A DNA stretch of 64,000 nucleotides from Streptomyces aureoverticillatus. GTDB taxonomy: Bacteria > Actinomycetota > Actinomycetes > Streptomycetales > Streptomycetaceae. The position numbers were made by a program, and so were the translations under genes. Each line of letters begins with the position of its first letter. Positions within the stretch are counted from its first letter, which is position 1. The stretch covers positions 372,001-436,000 of the forward strand of contig NZ_BMSY01000004.1 in NCBI RefSeq assembly GCF_014649395.1, in the 5' to 3' direction. Shown here piece after piece: positions 24,704 to 33,018 of this stretch. The notes beneath the pieces were generated by a model. That model searched no databases. It was not told where the DNA came from and worked only from the letters and a program-made list of their open reading frames with translations.

Positions 24704-26717
24704 GACCGTACGCAAGACCGTGCGTGAGAACCTCGCCGCCGTCCGGCTGCTGCTCGGCACCGCGATCCGGGTGGATCCGCGGCGCGGGCTGCTCGTCCTG
24801 ATCCTCTCCCCGCTCCTGAACGTCGTCGCGGCACTGCAGGCGATCGGCCTCCAGTGGATGGTCGACGGCGCCGTCGCGCACGACCGGACCCAGACGGTGC
24901 GGGGCGGGCTGCTCCTGCTGGTGGTCACCGTGCTGGTCCACCAGGCCACCGCGGTCGCGACCGACGTACGCCTCGTGCTGCAGCATCGGGTGGGCCTCGA
25001 GTTCGACCGCCGGCTGATGAACCTGTGCTCGACGCCACCGCACATCGGGCACTACCAGGACCCCGAGTTCCTGGACACCGCCGAGGTGGTGCGGCAGCGG
25101 CGCGGCGAATTCGGCGGCGCCCTGGCCGCGTTCGTGGAGAACGCCAACCTGCTGGCCAGGTTCGTGGCCGCGCTGATCCTGCTGATCACCGCTAGTCCGC
25201 TGCTCGCCCTGCTGCCGCTGACCGTGCTCCCGCTGGCGGCGGCCAACCGGTGGCAGGCCCGTCTGGTCACGGCGGCCGAGCGCGCCGGCGCCGAGGCCGA
25301 TCGCCGCCGGATGGCCCTGTTCTCCCTGGCCACCGATCCCGCACCGGCCCGCGAAGTCCGGCTCTACCGGCTCGCCGACGAGATCTCGGCGCGGCACCGG
25401 GACGCGTTCGCCGCCGCGAGCGGGCCGCGCGAGGCGGCGCGGGCCAAGGGCGCGATCGCCGTCGCGGCGGGGTGGCTGCTCTTCGGCTCCGCGCTCATCG
25501 GCGGCCTGTACGTCGTGTCGCGGTCGGTGATCCATGGTACGGGCTCGGCGGGCCAGGCCGTGCTCGTCCTGCTGCTGAGCACGCGGCTCGTCGGCGCCAC
25601 CACCGGGCTCGGCTGGCTGCTCGGGTGGCTGCGCCGCTCGCTCGACACGGTCGCGCTGTATCTGCGGCTGGTCGACTACCCGCACTCCGGTGGGGCGTAC
25701 GGGAACGAGGGCGCCGGCGAGCGCGGCGAAGCCGACGGGGCGGCCGAGACGGGCGCGGGGCTGCCGCCGGGCGGCGACCTCGTCCTCGAAGGGGTCTCGT
25801 TCACCTACCCGGGCCGCACGGCTCCCGCGCTGGGACCCGTCGACCTGCGGCTGCCCCGGGGGGCCACGGTCGCGGTCGTGGGGGACAACGGCGCGGGCAA
25901 GTCCACGCTGGTCGCCCTGCTCGCGGGGCTCCAGCCGGTGTCGGCCGGGCGGATCGTGTTCGGCGGCCGGGACCTGTCCGAGGTGCCTCCGGAGCGGTGG
26001 CGAGCCCGGGTGACGGCCTGCTTCCAGGACTTCTGCCGGTTCGAGCTGCTCGCCCGTGAGGCTGTCGGCCTGGGCGACCTCGGCGCGCTCGACGACCCGG
26101 CGGCCATCCGGGCCGCACTGGAGTCGGCCGGTGCGGCGGAGGTCGTGGCGGGCCTTGCGGCGGGGCTCGACACCCAGCTCGGCCGGACCATGCCGGACGG
26201 CACGGACCTGTCCGCCGGCCAGTGGCAGAAGCTGGCGCTCGCCCGCGCCCGGATGCGCCCCGCCCCCGCCCTCGTCCTCCTCGACGAGCCGGCCGCCAGC
26301 CTCGATCCGGGCAGCGAGGCCGAGTTGCTGCGCCGCTACCTGCGGGGCAACGGGCCCGCGTCGGACACCATCACCGTCATCGTGTCGCACCGGTTCTCCA
26401 CGGTGCGCGACGCGGACCTCATCGTCGTCCTGGACGGCGGCAGGATCATCGAAAGCGGCACGCACGCCGAGCTGTTCGCCCGGGGCGGCCGCTACGCGGA
26501 CATGTACACGCTCCACGCGGCGGCCTACTCCACGGGTCCCGTCGTCCGCTCAGCTCCTGCCGATCCTGCCGATCCTTCCGAGAACGGCCGGAAGGTCGCG
26601 CCGGGAGTGCACGCCGAGCTTGCGGTAGATCCGGGCGAGGTGGCTCTCCACGGTACGAACGGACAGGGCGAGCCGGTCGGAGATCGCGCGGTCGGACAGG
26701 CCCCCGGCGGCCAGTGA
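24696..26717 (+). CDS. ABC transporter, fused membrane and ATPase domains (second of pair)
   Basis: 673-residue partner half-transporter. The membrane domain spans about 25-300, followed by a short acidic linker (GNEGAGERGEADGAAETGAG). Walker A is GDNGAGKST near 394, the signature is LSAGQ rather than LSGGQ near 504, Walker B is LVLLDEPAASLD near 526, and SHRFSTVRDADL follows. The GTG start at 24696 has GGAGGA seven nt upstream and overlaps the first ABC gene. About 56 C-terminal codons after the usual end run antisense into the LuxR gene, an uncommonly long convergent overlap of 168 nt. Confidence 0.92.
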   Translation: MRKTVRKTVRENLAAVRLLLGTAIRVDPRRGLLVLILSPLLNVVAALQAIGLQWMVDGAVAHDRTQTVRGGLLLLVVTVLVHQATAVATDVRLVLQHRVGLEFDRRLMNLCSTPPHIGHYQDPEFLDTAEVVRQRRGEFGGALAAFVENANLLARFVAALILLITASPLLALLPLTVLPLAAANRWQARLVTAAERAGAEADRRRMALFSLATDPAPAREVRLYRLADEISARHRDAFAAASGPREAARAKGAIAVAAGWLLFGSALIGGLYVVSRSVIHGTGSAGQAVLVLLLSTRLVGATTGLGWLLGWLRRSLDTVALYLRLVDYPHSGGAYGNEGAGERGEADGAAETGAGLPPGGDLVLEGVSFTYPGRTAPALGPVDLRLPRGATVAVVGDNGAGKSTLVALLAGLQPVSAGRIVFGGRDLSEVPPERWRARVTACFQDFCRFELLAREAVGLGDLGALDDPAAIRAALESAGAAEVVAGLAAGLDTQLGRTMPDGTDLSAGQWQKLALARARMRPAPALVLLDEPAASLDPGSEAELLRRYLRGNGPASDTITVIVSHRFSTVRDADLIVVLDGGRIIESGTHAELFARGGRYADMYTLHAAAYSTGPVVRSAPADPADPSENGRKVAPGVHAELAVDPGEVALHGTNGQGEPVGDRAVGQAPGGQ

Positions 26718-29138
26718 GGCGATCTCCACCTCCCGGGCGGTGAGCGCCTCGGACGGGGCCGCCGCCCGGGCGACCCCGAGCCGCTCCCGCAGCCGGCTCA
26801 CCAGCAGCACCGCGTCCCGGCGGCGGTGGCCGCCCTCCCCACGCAGGGCGGCCACCGCCGCTTCGGCGAGCCGCCACGCCTGCGAGCTCATGCCGAGGGC
26901 CTCGAGCCGGGCGGCGTGGTCGAGCAGTTGGGCACCGCTCCCGCGGGACAGCGCCAGTACGGCTTCCGCTCCGGCGACGAGCCGCGGCGCGTCGACGTGA
27001 CGTACGGCGACGGCGAGCCGGTCCATGACGCCGGGCGGCGGCTTGTCCGGCGCGAGCCAGGCCGCGTACGTCAGGTACTCCACCTCGACGGCCCAGCATC
27101 CGGCGTCCCGGGCCGCCTCGGCGGCTGTCCGCACCGAAGCCGACGCGGTCATGAGGTCACCCCGCGCCGCGGCCACGGCGGCGTCCGCCCAGGGCACCTG
27201 GCCCGGGACGACCCCGACCGGGTCGGACCGGCAGTCGGCCAGCACGCGTTCGGCGGCGTCGGGCTGTCCTTCCTCCGCCAGGCTGACGGCCAGCCAGCAG
27301 GACGCCTCCGTACGAAAGAGGCGCCGGCCGCCGGACTGCTGTCCCACCGCCTCCCGCAGCAACGCGATCGCCTCCGGCCGACGGCCGAGGACCCACTGGA
27401 GATAGCCGCCGAGCAGCGCCGACTCGGCACCCTGCGGGTGTCCCGGTACGTCCGGGTCGGCCGCGTGTGCCACAGGGGCCGCGTCGCCCGCGTGTGCCGC
27501 CTCGCCCGCGGGCCACAGCAGCCGGAAGTCCCGTACGACAGCCGCGAGTTCGGCCAGGTGAGGCGGGCAGTCGCTGCCTGTCGGAGCTTCCTCGGCGAGC
27601 GCGACCGCCTCTTTCGTACGTCCGGTCAGCGCGAGGCAGACAGCGAGCGTCAGGCGGGCGGACGCGACGCCCGGCCCGTGCGCCGGACGGCGCAGGATCC
27701 GCTCGGCGACATCCATGGCCGCCCCCGTGCGGCCGCCGAAGAGCAGCACCAGCGCGTGAGTGCCGTCCAGCGCGGCCAGGTCGGTGGGCGCCGGCACTTC
27801 GCCGCGCAGCGTGGCGAGTTCCACGGCGGCGCGGGCCGGATCACGGTCTGCCCAGCACCGGTGCTCGGCGAGCGCGATCGCCGGTGACAGCCGTGCGTCC
27901 GGCTCGGTCGCCTGGGCGCGGGCCCGTTCCAGGACCTTGCGGGCCTGCGCGGTGTCGCCGAGTTCGACCAGCGCGCGGGCCAGCGGGACGGCGGCGGCGC
28001 CCGACTGGTGCAGCGCCCGGCGTGCGAAGCGGCAGGCGAGGTCGGGGTCGTGCCGGTAGGTGGTCTCGGCCGCACGGGTCAGGAGACCGGCGTCGACGGG
28101 GCCATGGGCGTCCAACTGCCAGCGGGCCCGGGTCACTTGATCGGGTTCCGGGAGTGTGCTCGCGGCGAGCAGCGCGCCCGCGAGCCGGCGGCGGCGCAGC
28201 AGGGGCATCCGCTGGCGTGCCGCCGCGCCCAGCATCGGCCCGCTCAGCCGCACCAGGATCCGGCCGTCGTCTTCGGTCGTGCGGACGTAGCCCCTGGCCT
28301 CCAGGCACTCGACGACGTCGGGCGCCACCGCCTCCAGGACGGGCAGCGGCAGCGGCTCGCCCAGGGCGACGGCGTCCAGGGCGTCCCGCTGGACCGGCCC
28401 GAGGCCGCGCAGCTCACGGTCGAACAGCTCAGCGAGGCGCGGCGGCACGGTCACCGGGCCGCGCCACCACCACAGGCCGCACATCTGCCGCAGGCGGCGC
28501 GTCACCCTGGCGTACCGGACCAGTTCGGTCACGAACAGCGGGTTTCCGCCGGTCCACCGGAACAGGAGGTCCACGGTGCTGCGCGCCGCCTCGCCGTTCA
28601 CCAGCGCGCACGCCAGCCGGCCGGTGTCGGCGCGGCTGAGCGGGGTCAGGTCGAGGCGTTCCAGGTACTTGTCCTTCCACAGCGCCACCACGGCGTCCGA
28701 CATCTCCAGGCCGGAGCGGGCGGCGACGACCAGGCGCAGGTTCCCCTCGGCGGCCAGGTTCAGCGCCAGGGCCGCGGACCACTCGTCGAGCCGGTGCACG
28801 TCGTCGATGACGAGCACCGGGGTGCGCTGTCCGGCGCGGCGGCTCAGTTCGCGGCGGACCAGGCCGTACGTCCGGCCGTGGTCGAGCGGCGCGTCGACGC
28901 AGAGCAGTCCGCGGAACACGCCGAAGGGAATGCGCCCGCCAGCCTCGGTGGCCGCCGCCCAGACGACTTCGAAGCGGGCGGGGTCGAGCCGGCGCGTCAC
29001 GGCGGAGAGCAGTGCCGTCTTTCCGACACCGGCGGGCCCGATCACCGCCGCGCCCCGTTTGGCCATGACGGCGCCCAGTAACTGTTTCTGTTCCTGATCC
29101 TTGGCGACCAGCGTTCCGGCACCCAGATCGTGCGGCAT
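26550..29138 (-). CDS. LuxR-family ATPase regulator (LAL-like)
   Basis: 862-residue regulator of the large ATP-binding LuxR type. An N-terminal AAA/STAND domain has Walker A GPAGVGKTALL near residue 32 and Walker B TPVLVIDDVHRLDEW. The long middle part is made of helical repeats. The C-terminus carries LTAREVEIASLAAGGLSDRAISDRLALSVRTVESHLARIYRKLGV (about 805-850). ATG 29138 has GGGGGAGA upstream. Relatives activate secondary-metabolite clusters, and the only natural partner here is the radical SAM/ABC locus. Its 3' end overlaps the ABC gene. Confidence 0.92.
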   Translation of the reverse strand: MPHDLGAGTLVAKDQEQKQLLGAVMAKRGAAVIGPAGVGKTALLSAVTRRLDPARFEVVWAAATEAGGRIPFGVFRGLLCVDAPLDHGRTYGLVRRELSRRAGQRTPVLVIDDVHRLDEWSAALALNLAAEGNLRLVVAARSGLEMSDAVVALWKDKYLERLDLTPLSRADTGRLACALVNGEAARSTVDLLFRWTGGNPLFVTELVRYARVTRRLRQMCGLWWWRGPVTVPPRLAELFDRELRGLGPVQRDALDAVALGEPLPLPVLEAVAPDVVECLEARGYVRTTEDDGRILVRLSGPMLGAAARQRMPLLRRRRLAGALLAASTLPEPDQVTRARWQLDAHGPVDAGLLTRAAETTYRHDPDLACRFARRALHQSGAAAVPLARALVELGDTAQARKVLERARAQATEPDARLSPAIALAEHRCWADRDPARAAVELATLRGEVPAPTDLAALDGTHALVLLFGGRTGAAMDVAERILRRPAHGPGVASARLTLAVCLALTGRTKEAVALAEEAPTGSDCPPHLAELAAVVRDFRLLWPAGEAAHAGDAAPVAHAADPDVPGHPQGAESALLGGYLQWVLGRRPEAIALLREAVGQQSGGRRLFRTEASCWLAVSLAEEGQPDAAERVLADCRSDPVGVVPGQVPWADAAVAAARGDLMTASASVRTAAEAARDAGCWAVEVEYLTYAAWLAPDKPPPGVMDRLAVAVRHVDAPRLVAGAEAVLALSRGSGAQLLDHAARLEALGMSSQAWRLAEAAVAALRGEGGHRRRDAVLLVSRLRERLGVARAAAPSEALTAREVEIASLAAGGLSDRAISDRLALSVRTVESHLARIYRKLGVHSRRDLPAVLGRIGRIGRS

Positions 29139-29225
29139 TGATTCTCCCCCGTGCGATTTCCCCGCCTGCCTTCCGCCGCACGGCGGATCGGTGACGCCGT
29201 GGCCGGTGCGCCGACAGCGCCTCGC

Positions 29226-29335
29226 CATCGCGGTCCTGACGCGTGGTCATCGCGGTCCTGACGCGTGGTCATCGCGGTCCTGACGCATGGTGGTCGCGGT
29301 TCTGGCGCATGGTCGTCACAGTTTCCGACGCGTGC
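29226..29335. repeat. 22-bp tandem repeat array, about five units
   Basis: CATCGCGGTCCTGACGCGTG plus GT is present at 29226-29247 and 29248-29269, with one change at 29270-29291, several at 29292-29313, and a degenerate fifth unit to 29335. The exact 22-bp spacing (about two helical turns) places each unit on the same DNA face. It lies 90-200 nt upstream of the LuxR-type gene start. Confidence 0.85.
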
Positions 29336-29370
29336 GGACATGGCAAGGCGTGGATTCGTATCTCAAATGG

Positions 29371-29389
29371 CGTGACCGGACCGGTCACG
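29371..29389. promoter_or_regulatory. Perfect 19-bp palindrome
   Basis: CGTGACCGGACCGGTCACG has 9-bp arms around a central A. It is upstream of the LuxR-type gene beside the 22-bp array and is a good size for a dimeric regulator site. Confidence 0.5.
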
Positions 29390-29456
29390 GGCGTCGCATT
29401 CGACGCGAGCGTTTCGCGCCGAAGCGATGAAGGAATCTCCCTGGACTGAGAGATCC

Positions 29457-29557
29457 CCTGACAAGACCCCGCAGAAAAATTCTCCCTGTCGGACTTTCGA
29501 CTCAGTTCGACTCAGGAAGTCCCTGACAACCTCCCGGGGAGCGCCTGACAACTTCCC
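29457..29557. promoter_or_regulatory. Three CCTGACAA boxes (TTGTCAGG on the minus strand)
   Basis: CCTGACAA occurs at 29457, 29522 and 29544, the latter two as the longer CCTGACAACYTCCC. Read on the minus strand each gives TTGTCAGG, close to a -35 hexamer, in the direction of the LuxR-type gene, though it is more than 300 nt upstream. Confidence 0.35.
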
Positions 29558-29632
29558 ATAAGATCCGGCCACACTGCTCTGGTCTCGGCCCTTTTGGCCG
29601 GAACTCGGCCAGGAGCGTCGGATTCCCGGTCG

Positions 29633-30610
29633 TCAGCCTTGTCGTACGGCGGACGCGTGCACAGGACGGCCGAAGGAACGCCGGTAGGCGGCGGGCGTGG
29701 TGTGCACCAGGGCGTGGAAGCGTCTGCGGAGGTTGGCGGCCGAGGACAGGCCGACGCGTACCGCGATGGTCTCCACCGGGAGCTCCGTCTCCTCCAGCAG
29801 GGCCCGGGCCGCGGCGACGCGCTGCTGGAGCAGCCATCGGCCGGGGCTGACGCCGAGTTGGCCGGCGAACCTGCGGGCGAGGGTGCGCGGCGAGATCCTG
29901 GCCTGTGCGGCGAGGTCGTCGACGGTGAGGGGGTGGTGCAGCCGTTCGGTTGCCCAGTCGAGGACGGGGGCCAGCGACTGCGGTGGGGGGTCGGCGGGGG
30001 CCGCGGTGCTGTACTGGAGTTGGCCGCCCTCGCGGTGCGGGGGCATCACCATGTGCCGGGCGATGTGGGCGGCGTAGGCGGCGCCGTGGTCGGCGCGGGC
30101 CAGGTGCAGGCACAGGTCGATGCCGGCGGCGGTGCCGGCGCTGGTGGCGATGTCACCCAGGTCGATGTAGAGGGTGTCGGGTTCGACCCGCACATCCGGG
30201 AAACGGGCAGCGAGTTCGCCGGCGAGCCGCCAGTGGGTGGTCGCCCTGCGGTCGGCCAGCAACCCGGCCTGGGCCAGCAGAAAGGCGCCCGAGCAGATCG
30301 CGACGACGCGGGCGCCGCGGAGGTGGGCCCGCCGGAGCGCGCCGATCACCGCGGGCGAGGCGGTCGCGTCCCACTGGTGCCGGCCGGGGATCACCACCGT
30401 GTCCGCCGCGTCGAGCGCCGTCAGGCCCTCGCCGACCACCATGTCGTATCCCGCCAGGGTCGGCACTGCTCCCGGACGCTCGGCGCACACCGTGAACGCG
30501 TAGCGACTCGGCAGGCCGGGGCGGCGCACGCCGAAGACCTCGGCGGCGCACGCCAACTCGAACGTGGACTGCGGCGGCAGGACCAGCGCGGCCACGCGAT
30601 GAACGCCCAT
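29633..30610 (-). CDS. GlxA-type AraC-family regulator with DJ-1/PfpI domain
   Basis: 325-residue regulator. The N-terminal amidotransferase-like domain (about 5-165) has VAALVLPPQSTFELACAAEVFG and the nucleophile-elbow AICSGAFLLAQAGLL with Cys. The C-terminal AraC domain (about 215-320) has LTVDDLAAQARISPRTLARRFAGQLGVSPGRWLLQQRV and ETIAVRVGLSSAANLRRRFHALV. ATG 30610 begins the conserved domain; a longer frame upstream overlaps the divergent cupin gene and is rejected. It is divergent from the cupin gene across 70 nt. Confidence 0.92.
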   Translation of the reverse strand: MGVHRVAALVLPPQSTFELACAAEVFGVRRPGLPSRYAFTVCAERPGAVPTLAGYDMVVGEGLTALDAADTVVIPGRHQWDATASPAVIGALRRAHLRGARVVAICSGAFLLAQAGLLADRRATTHWRLAGELAARFPDVRVEPDTLYIDLGDIATSAGTAAGIDLCLHLARADHGAAYAAHIARHMVMPPHREGGQLQYSTAAPADPPPQSLAPVLDWATERLHHPLTVDDLAAQARISPRTLARRFAGQLGVSPGRWLLQQRVAAARALLEETELPVETIAVRVGLSSAANLRRRFHALVHTTPAAYRRSFGRPVHASAVRQG

Positions 30611-30680
30611 GGCAGGAATGTACCTGTAGGCGTCGATCGAGACACTGGGCGGAAGTGATCGGCCGCGTGAGGATGGGGTC

Positions 30681-31004
30681 ATGACGCGAGACTCAAGTGA
30701 CGTACAGATCCTGTGTGTTGACGATGTCGACCCCGTTGAGGTCGTCCCCGGCATCCTCCGGCGGCGGCTGCCGGCCACCGAGTGGGCCCGTGGCTGGATG
30801 TACGACTTCGCTCCGGGCACCGAATGGCCCGAGGTCGACGTGCACGAGGGCGAGGAGCGCTACTACGTGATCTCGGGCGAGTTCATCGACCGCGGACAGC
30901 GGCTCGGGCCGGGCAGCTACGTCGTGTTCGCCCCGGGCAGTACGCATCGCCCACGCACCGAGACCGGCGCACGGATGCTGGGCATCAGCATCGTCCCCCG
31001 GTAG
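30681..31004 (+). CDS. Small cupin protein
   Basis: 107-residue single cupin barrel resembling the ChrR-type cupin. The sequence shows WMYDFAPGTEWPEVDVHEGEERYYVISGEFIDRGQRLGPGSYVVFAPGSTHRP. The usual metal ligands are HxxEE (His, Glu) and a late His, all present, so it probably binds a divalent metal. The substrate is unknown. It is divergent from the GlxA-type regulator and 106 nt upstream of the aminotransferase gene on the same strand. Confidence 0.85.
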   Translation: MTRDSSDVQILCVDDVDPVEVVPGILRRRLPATEWARGWMYDFAPGTEWPEVDVHEGEERYYVISGEFIDRGQRLGPGSYVVFAPGSTHRPRTETGARMLGISIVPR

Positions 31005-31110
31005 CCGTGCGCCGCGCCCCGCACTGTGAGTTCCCGCGCGCCGTCGGGGGTAGGAACGAGACCGTCCTTCCTGCTTGCGGGCAGGACGGTTCCGACGGGT
31101 GGGAGTGGCC

Positions 31111-32406
31111 ATGGTGAGCAGGCGCCAGCTGCTGGCCGGGCCGATCGGGGCGGCAGCTGTCGCCGCCTTGGGTCGGGCGGACGGAGCGGTCGGCTCCGGT
31201 GCCGCGAGTGAGGCGCGGGTCGTCGTGGACGGGCGGCCGGACTGGGGTGCGGTGCGGGCGCAGTTCCGAATGGAGCCCGGCTGGGTGAATCTGGCGATGT
31301 TCTATCTGGCGTCGCATCCGCGCGTGGTGCGTGAGGCGGTGGATCACCTGCGTCGGCAGATCGACGCCAATCCTCTGTCGGTCACCGCGGGGCTGTCCCT
31401 GCCCGACGGCCCGACCGGGTGGCCGCGGGTCCGGGCTGCTCTGGCCGACTACCTGGGGGCGCAGCCCGAGCACCTGGCGATGACCGCCAGCACTGCCATC
31501 GGTCTTGGTGTGGTCTACAACGGGGTGCGTACCCGCCCCGGCCAGGAGTTCGTGCTGAGCGACAACGATCACTTCACCCATGTGGAGGCCGCCCGGCTGG
31601 CAGCGGACAAGCACGGAGCCAGGGTGCGGCTGTGTTCATGGTTCGACGACCCCGCCCGGACCACCGCCGAGGAGGTCACGCGCGCGGTCCGGGAGCAGAT
31701 CCGCCCCCACACCAGGGTGCTGGGCGTCACCTGGGTGCAGTCCAGCACCGGGGTGCGGATGCCGGTACGTCGGATCGCCGAGGTGGTACGGCAGGCCAAC
31801 AAGGGCCGCGGGGAAGCCGACCGCTGTCTGCTGGTGGTCGACGGGGTGCACGGACTGGCCGCCGTCGACGAGGACGGGGCGCGCCTGGGAGCCGACGTCC
31901 TGGTCGCCGGAACGCACAAGTGGCTCTTCGGGCCCCGCGGCACCGGGCTGGTGTGGGTGTGTCCCCAGGCGCTCGATCAAGTGCGGCCGACATTCGCGAG
32001 CTTCATTCGCGGCGGCGGGGCGGCGCCCTTGTCCCCGGGCGGCTTCCTGGCCTTCGAGCACGCCTTCGCTCTTCCGGTGTCCGTCGCCTTCCACCAGAGG
32101 CTCGGCCGGACCCGTGTCGCCGACCGCGTCACGGAACTCTCCACCCGGGCCAAAGAAGGTCTGGCCCGCATTCCGGGCGTGACACTGCGCACCCCCTCGG
32201 CACCCGGGCTGTCCGCGGGCATCACCTGCTTCAGCGTGCGCGGCCGCAGCGACGAAGAGGTGGTGGCCCGCGCCGCCGAGCGTAGGATCCGGCTCTCCCA
32301 CGCGTCCAACGAGAACCGGCCCTATCCGCGCATCGGCACCGGCATCATGAACTCACCCGACGACATCGACACCGCACTGACCGCGATCGCCGACATCGCA
32401 CGCTGA
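31111..32406 (+). CDS. Tat-exported class V aminotransferase-like PLP enzyme
   Basis: 431-residue PLP enzyme resembling isopenicillin N epimerase and cysteine desulfurase-fold proteins. The N-terminus SRRQLLAGPIGAAAVAAL is a twin-arginine-type export signal, unusual for this cofactor class. PLP-site elements are MTASTAIGLGVVYNGV, LLVVDGVHGLAAVDEDG (Asp to pyridine N) and AGTHKWLFGPRGTG with the Schiff-base Lys. ATG 31111 has GGGAG upstream; two codons earlier a GTG is possible. Secreted relatives in Streptomyces have little known function. It may form a unit with the preceding cupin gene. Confidence 0.88.
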   Translation: MVSRRQLLAGPIGAAAVAALGRADGAVGSGAASEARVVVDGRPDWGAVRAQFRMEPGWVNLAMFYLASHPRVVREAVDHLRRQIDANPLSVTAGLSLPDGPTGWPRVRAALADYLGAQPEHLAMTASTAIGLGVVYNGVRTRPGQEFVLSDNDHFTHVEAARLAADKHGARVRLCSWFDDPARTTAEEVTRAVREQIRPHTRVLGVTWVQSSTGVRMPVRRIAEVVRQANKGRGEADRCLLVVDGVHGLAAVDEDGARLGADVLVAGTHKWLFGPRGTGLVWVCPQALDQVRPTFASFIRGGGAAPLSPGGFLAFEHAFALPVSVAFHQRLGRTRVADRVTELSTRAKEGLARIPGVTLRTPSAPGLSAGITCFSVRGRSDEEVVARAAERRIRLSHASNENRPYPRIGTGIMNSPDDIDTALTAIADIAR

Positions 32407-32486
32407 ATCCGCCGCCGACCGCCGGACGCGGCGCCGTGTCGCCAAGCGGTGCCGCCCGCCCCGCCGCAGCCGGGGGCCCGGCGCGC

Positions 32487-32924
32487 TCACGCCCCGTAGA
32501 GCCAGCTGTCGAACGCCGCGGCGTCCACGAGGTGGTAGAGGCCGTAGGGGCCGGGGAAGAGCAGCAGGCCGACCACGCCGGCGCGGACGCAGGTGGGCGC
32601 CATGATCGTCACGGCCTCGGTCTGGCCGGTGATCGTACGCAGGTCGCGCCAGCGGCGCACGTCGCTGCCGCACATCGCCCAGAAGAACAGGCCGACCAGC
32701 AGCAGGAAGCCACCCGCGATCAGGCCGAGCCCGGACACGACCGCGAGGAACGTCTCCCGTTCGCTGTGGTCGGTGACGACGCACATCCCGATGAGCGGTA
32801 CGAGGTTGGCGAGCACCCCGAACAACACGCCGCGCCCCAGCACGCCCTTGAGCCGCAGCCGGGGCAGCAGCACGCCTTCCTCGTCTCGGGTGGAGCCCGG
32901 CCCGGGCCGCTGCGCAGAAGTCAC
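32487..32924 (-). CDS. Hypothetical membrane protein
   Basis: 145 residues with a polar N-terminus and about three hydrophobic helices (VLFGVLANLVPLIGMCVV, VVSGLGLIAGGFLLLVGLFFWAM, and a shorter one near VGLLLFPGPYGLYHLV). Starts at GTG 32924. There are no catalytic motifs. It lies between the aminotransferase gene (convergent) and the MFS gene. I do not recognise a family. Confidence 0.75.
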   Translation of the reverse strand: MTSAQRPGPGSTRDEEGVLLPRLRLKGVLGRGVLFGVLANLVPLIGMCVVTDHSERETFLAVVSGLGLIAGGFLLLVGLFFWAMCGSDVRRWRDLRTITGQTEAVTIMAPTCVRAGVVGLLLFPGPYGLYHLVDAAAFDSWLYGA

Positions 32925-33018
32925 GCGCGTACGGTATGTCAGGGCTGTGCGCGGGCGGCGAGGGGGTCCGGACGAGCTTGCGGCTTCGGCGGCCGGCGGG
33001 CCCCGCAGGCGGGCGCGT

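Larger units (their letters stand above)
29139..29632. other. Long upstream region of the LuxR-type regulator gene
   Basis: 494 nt without a credible gene. It holds a 22-bp tandem array, a 19-bp palindrome and three CCTGACAA boxes (listed separately). Open frames here have no ribosome site. It also separates the regulator from the 3' end of the GlxA-like gene. Confidence 0.6.

Noticed and set aside
24591..26516. 641-codon minus-strand open frame across the second ABC gene
   Set aside because: Shadow of the transporter gene, low complexity, no start signal.
29226..29341. ORF through the 22-bp tandem repeats
   Set aside because: 22 is not a multiple of 3, so the repeated peptide changes frame; no ribosome site.
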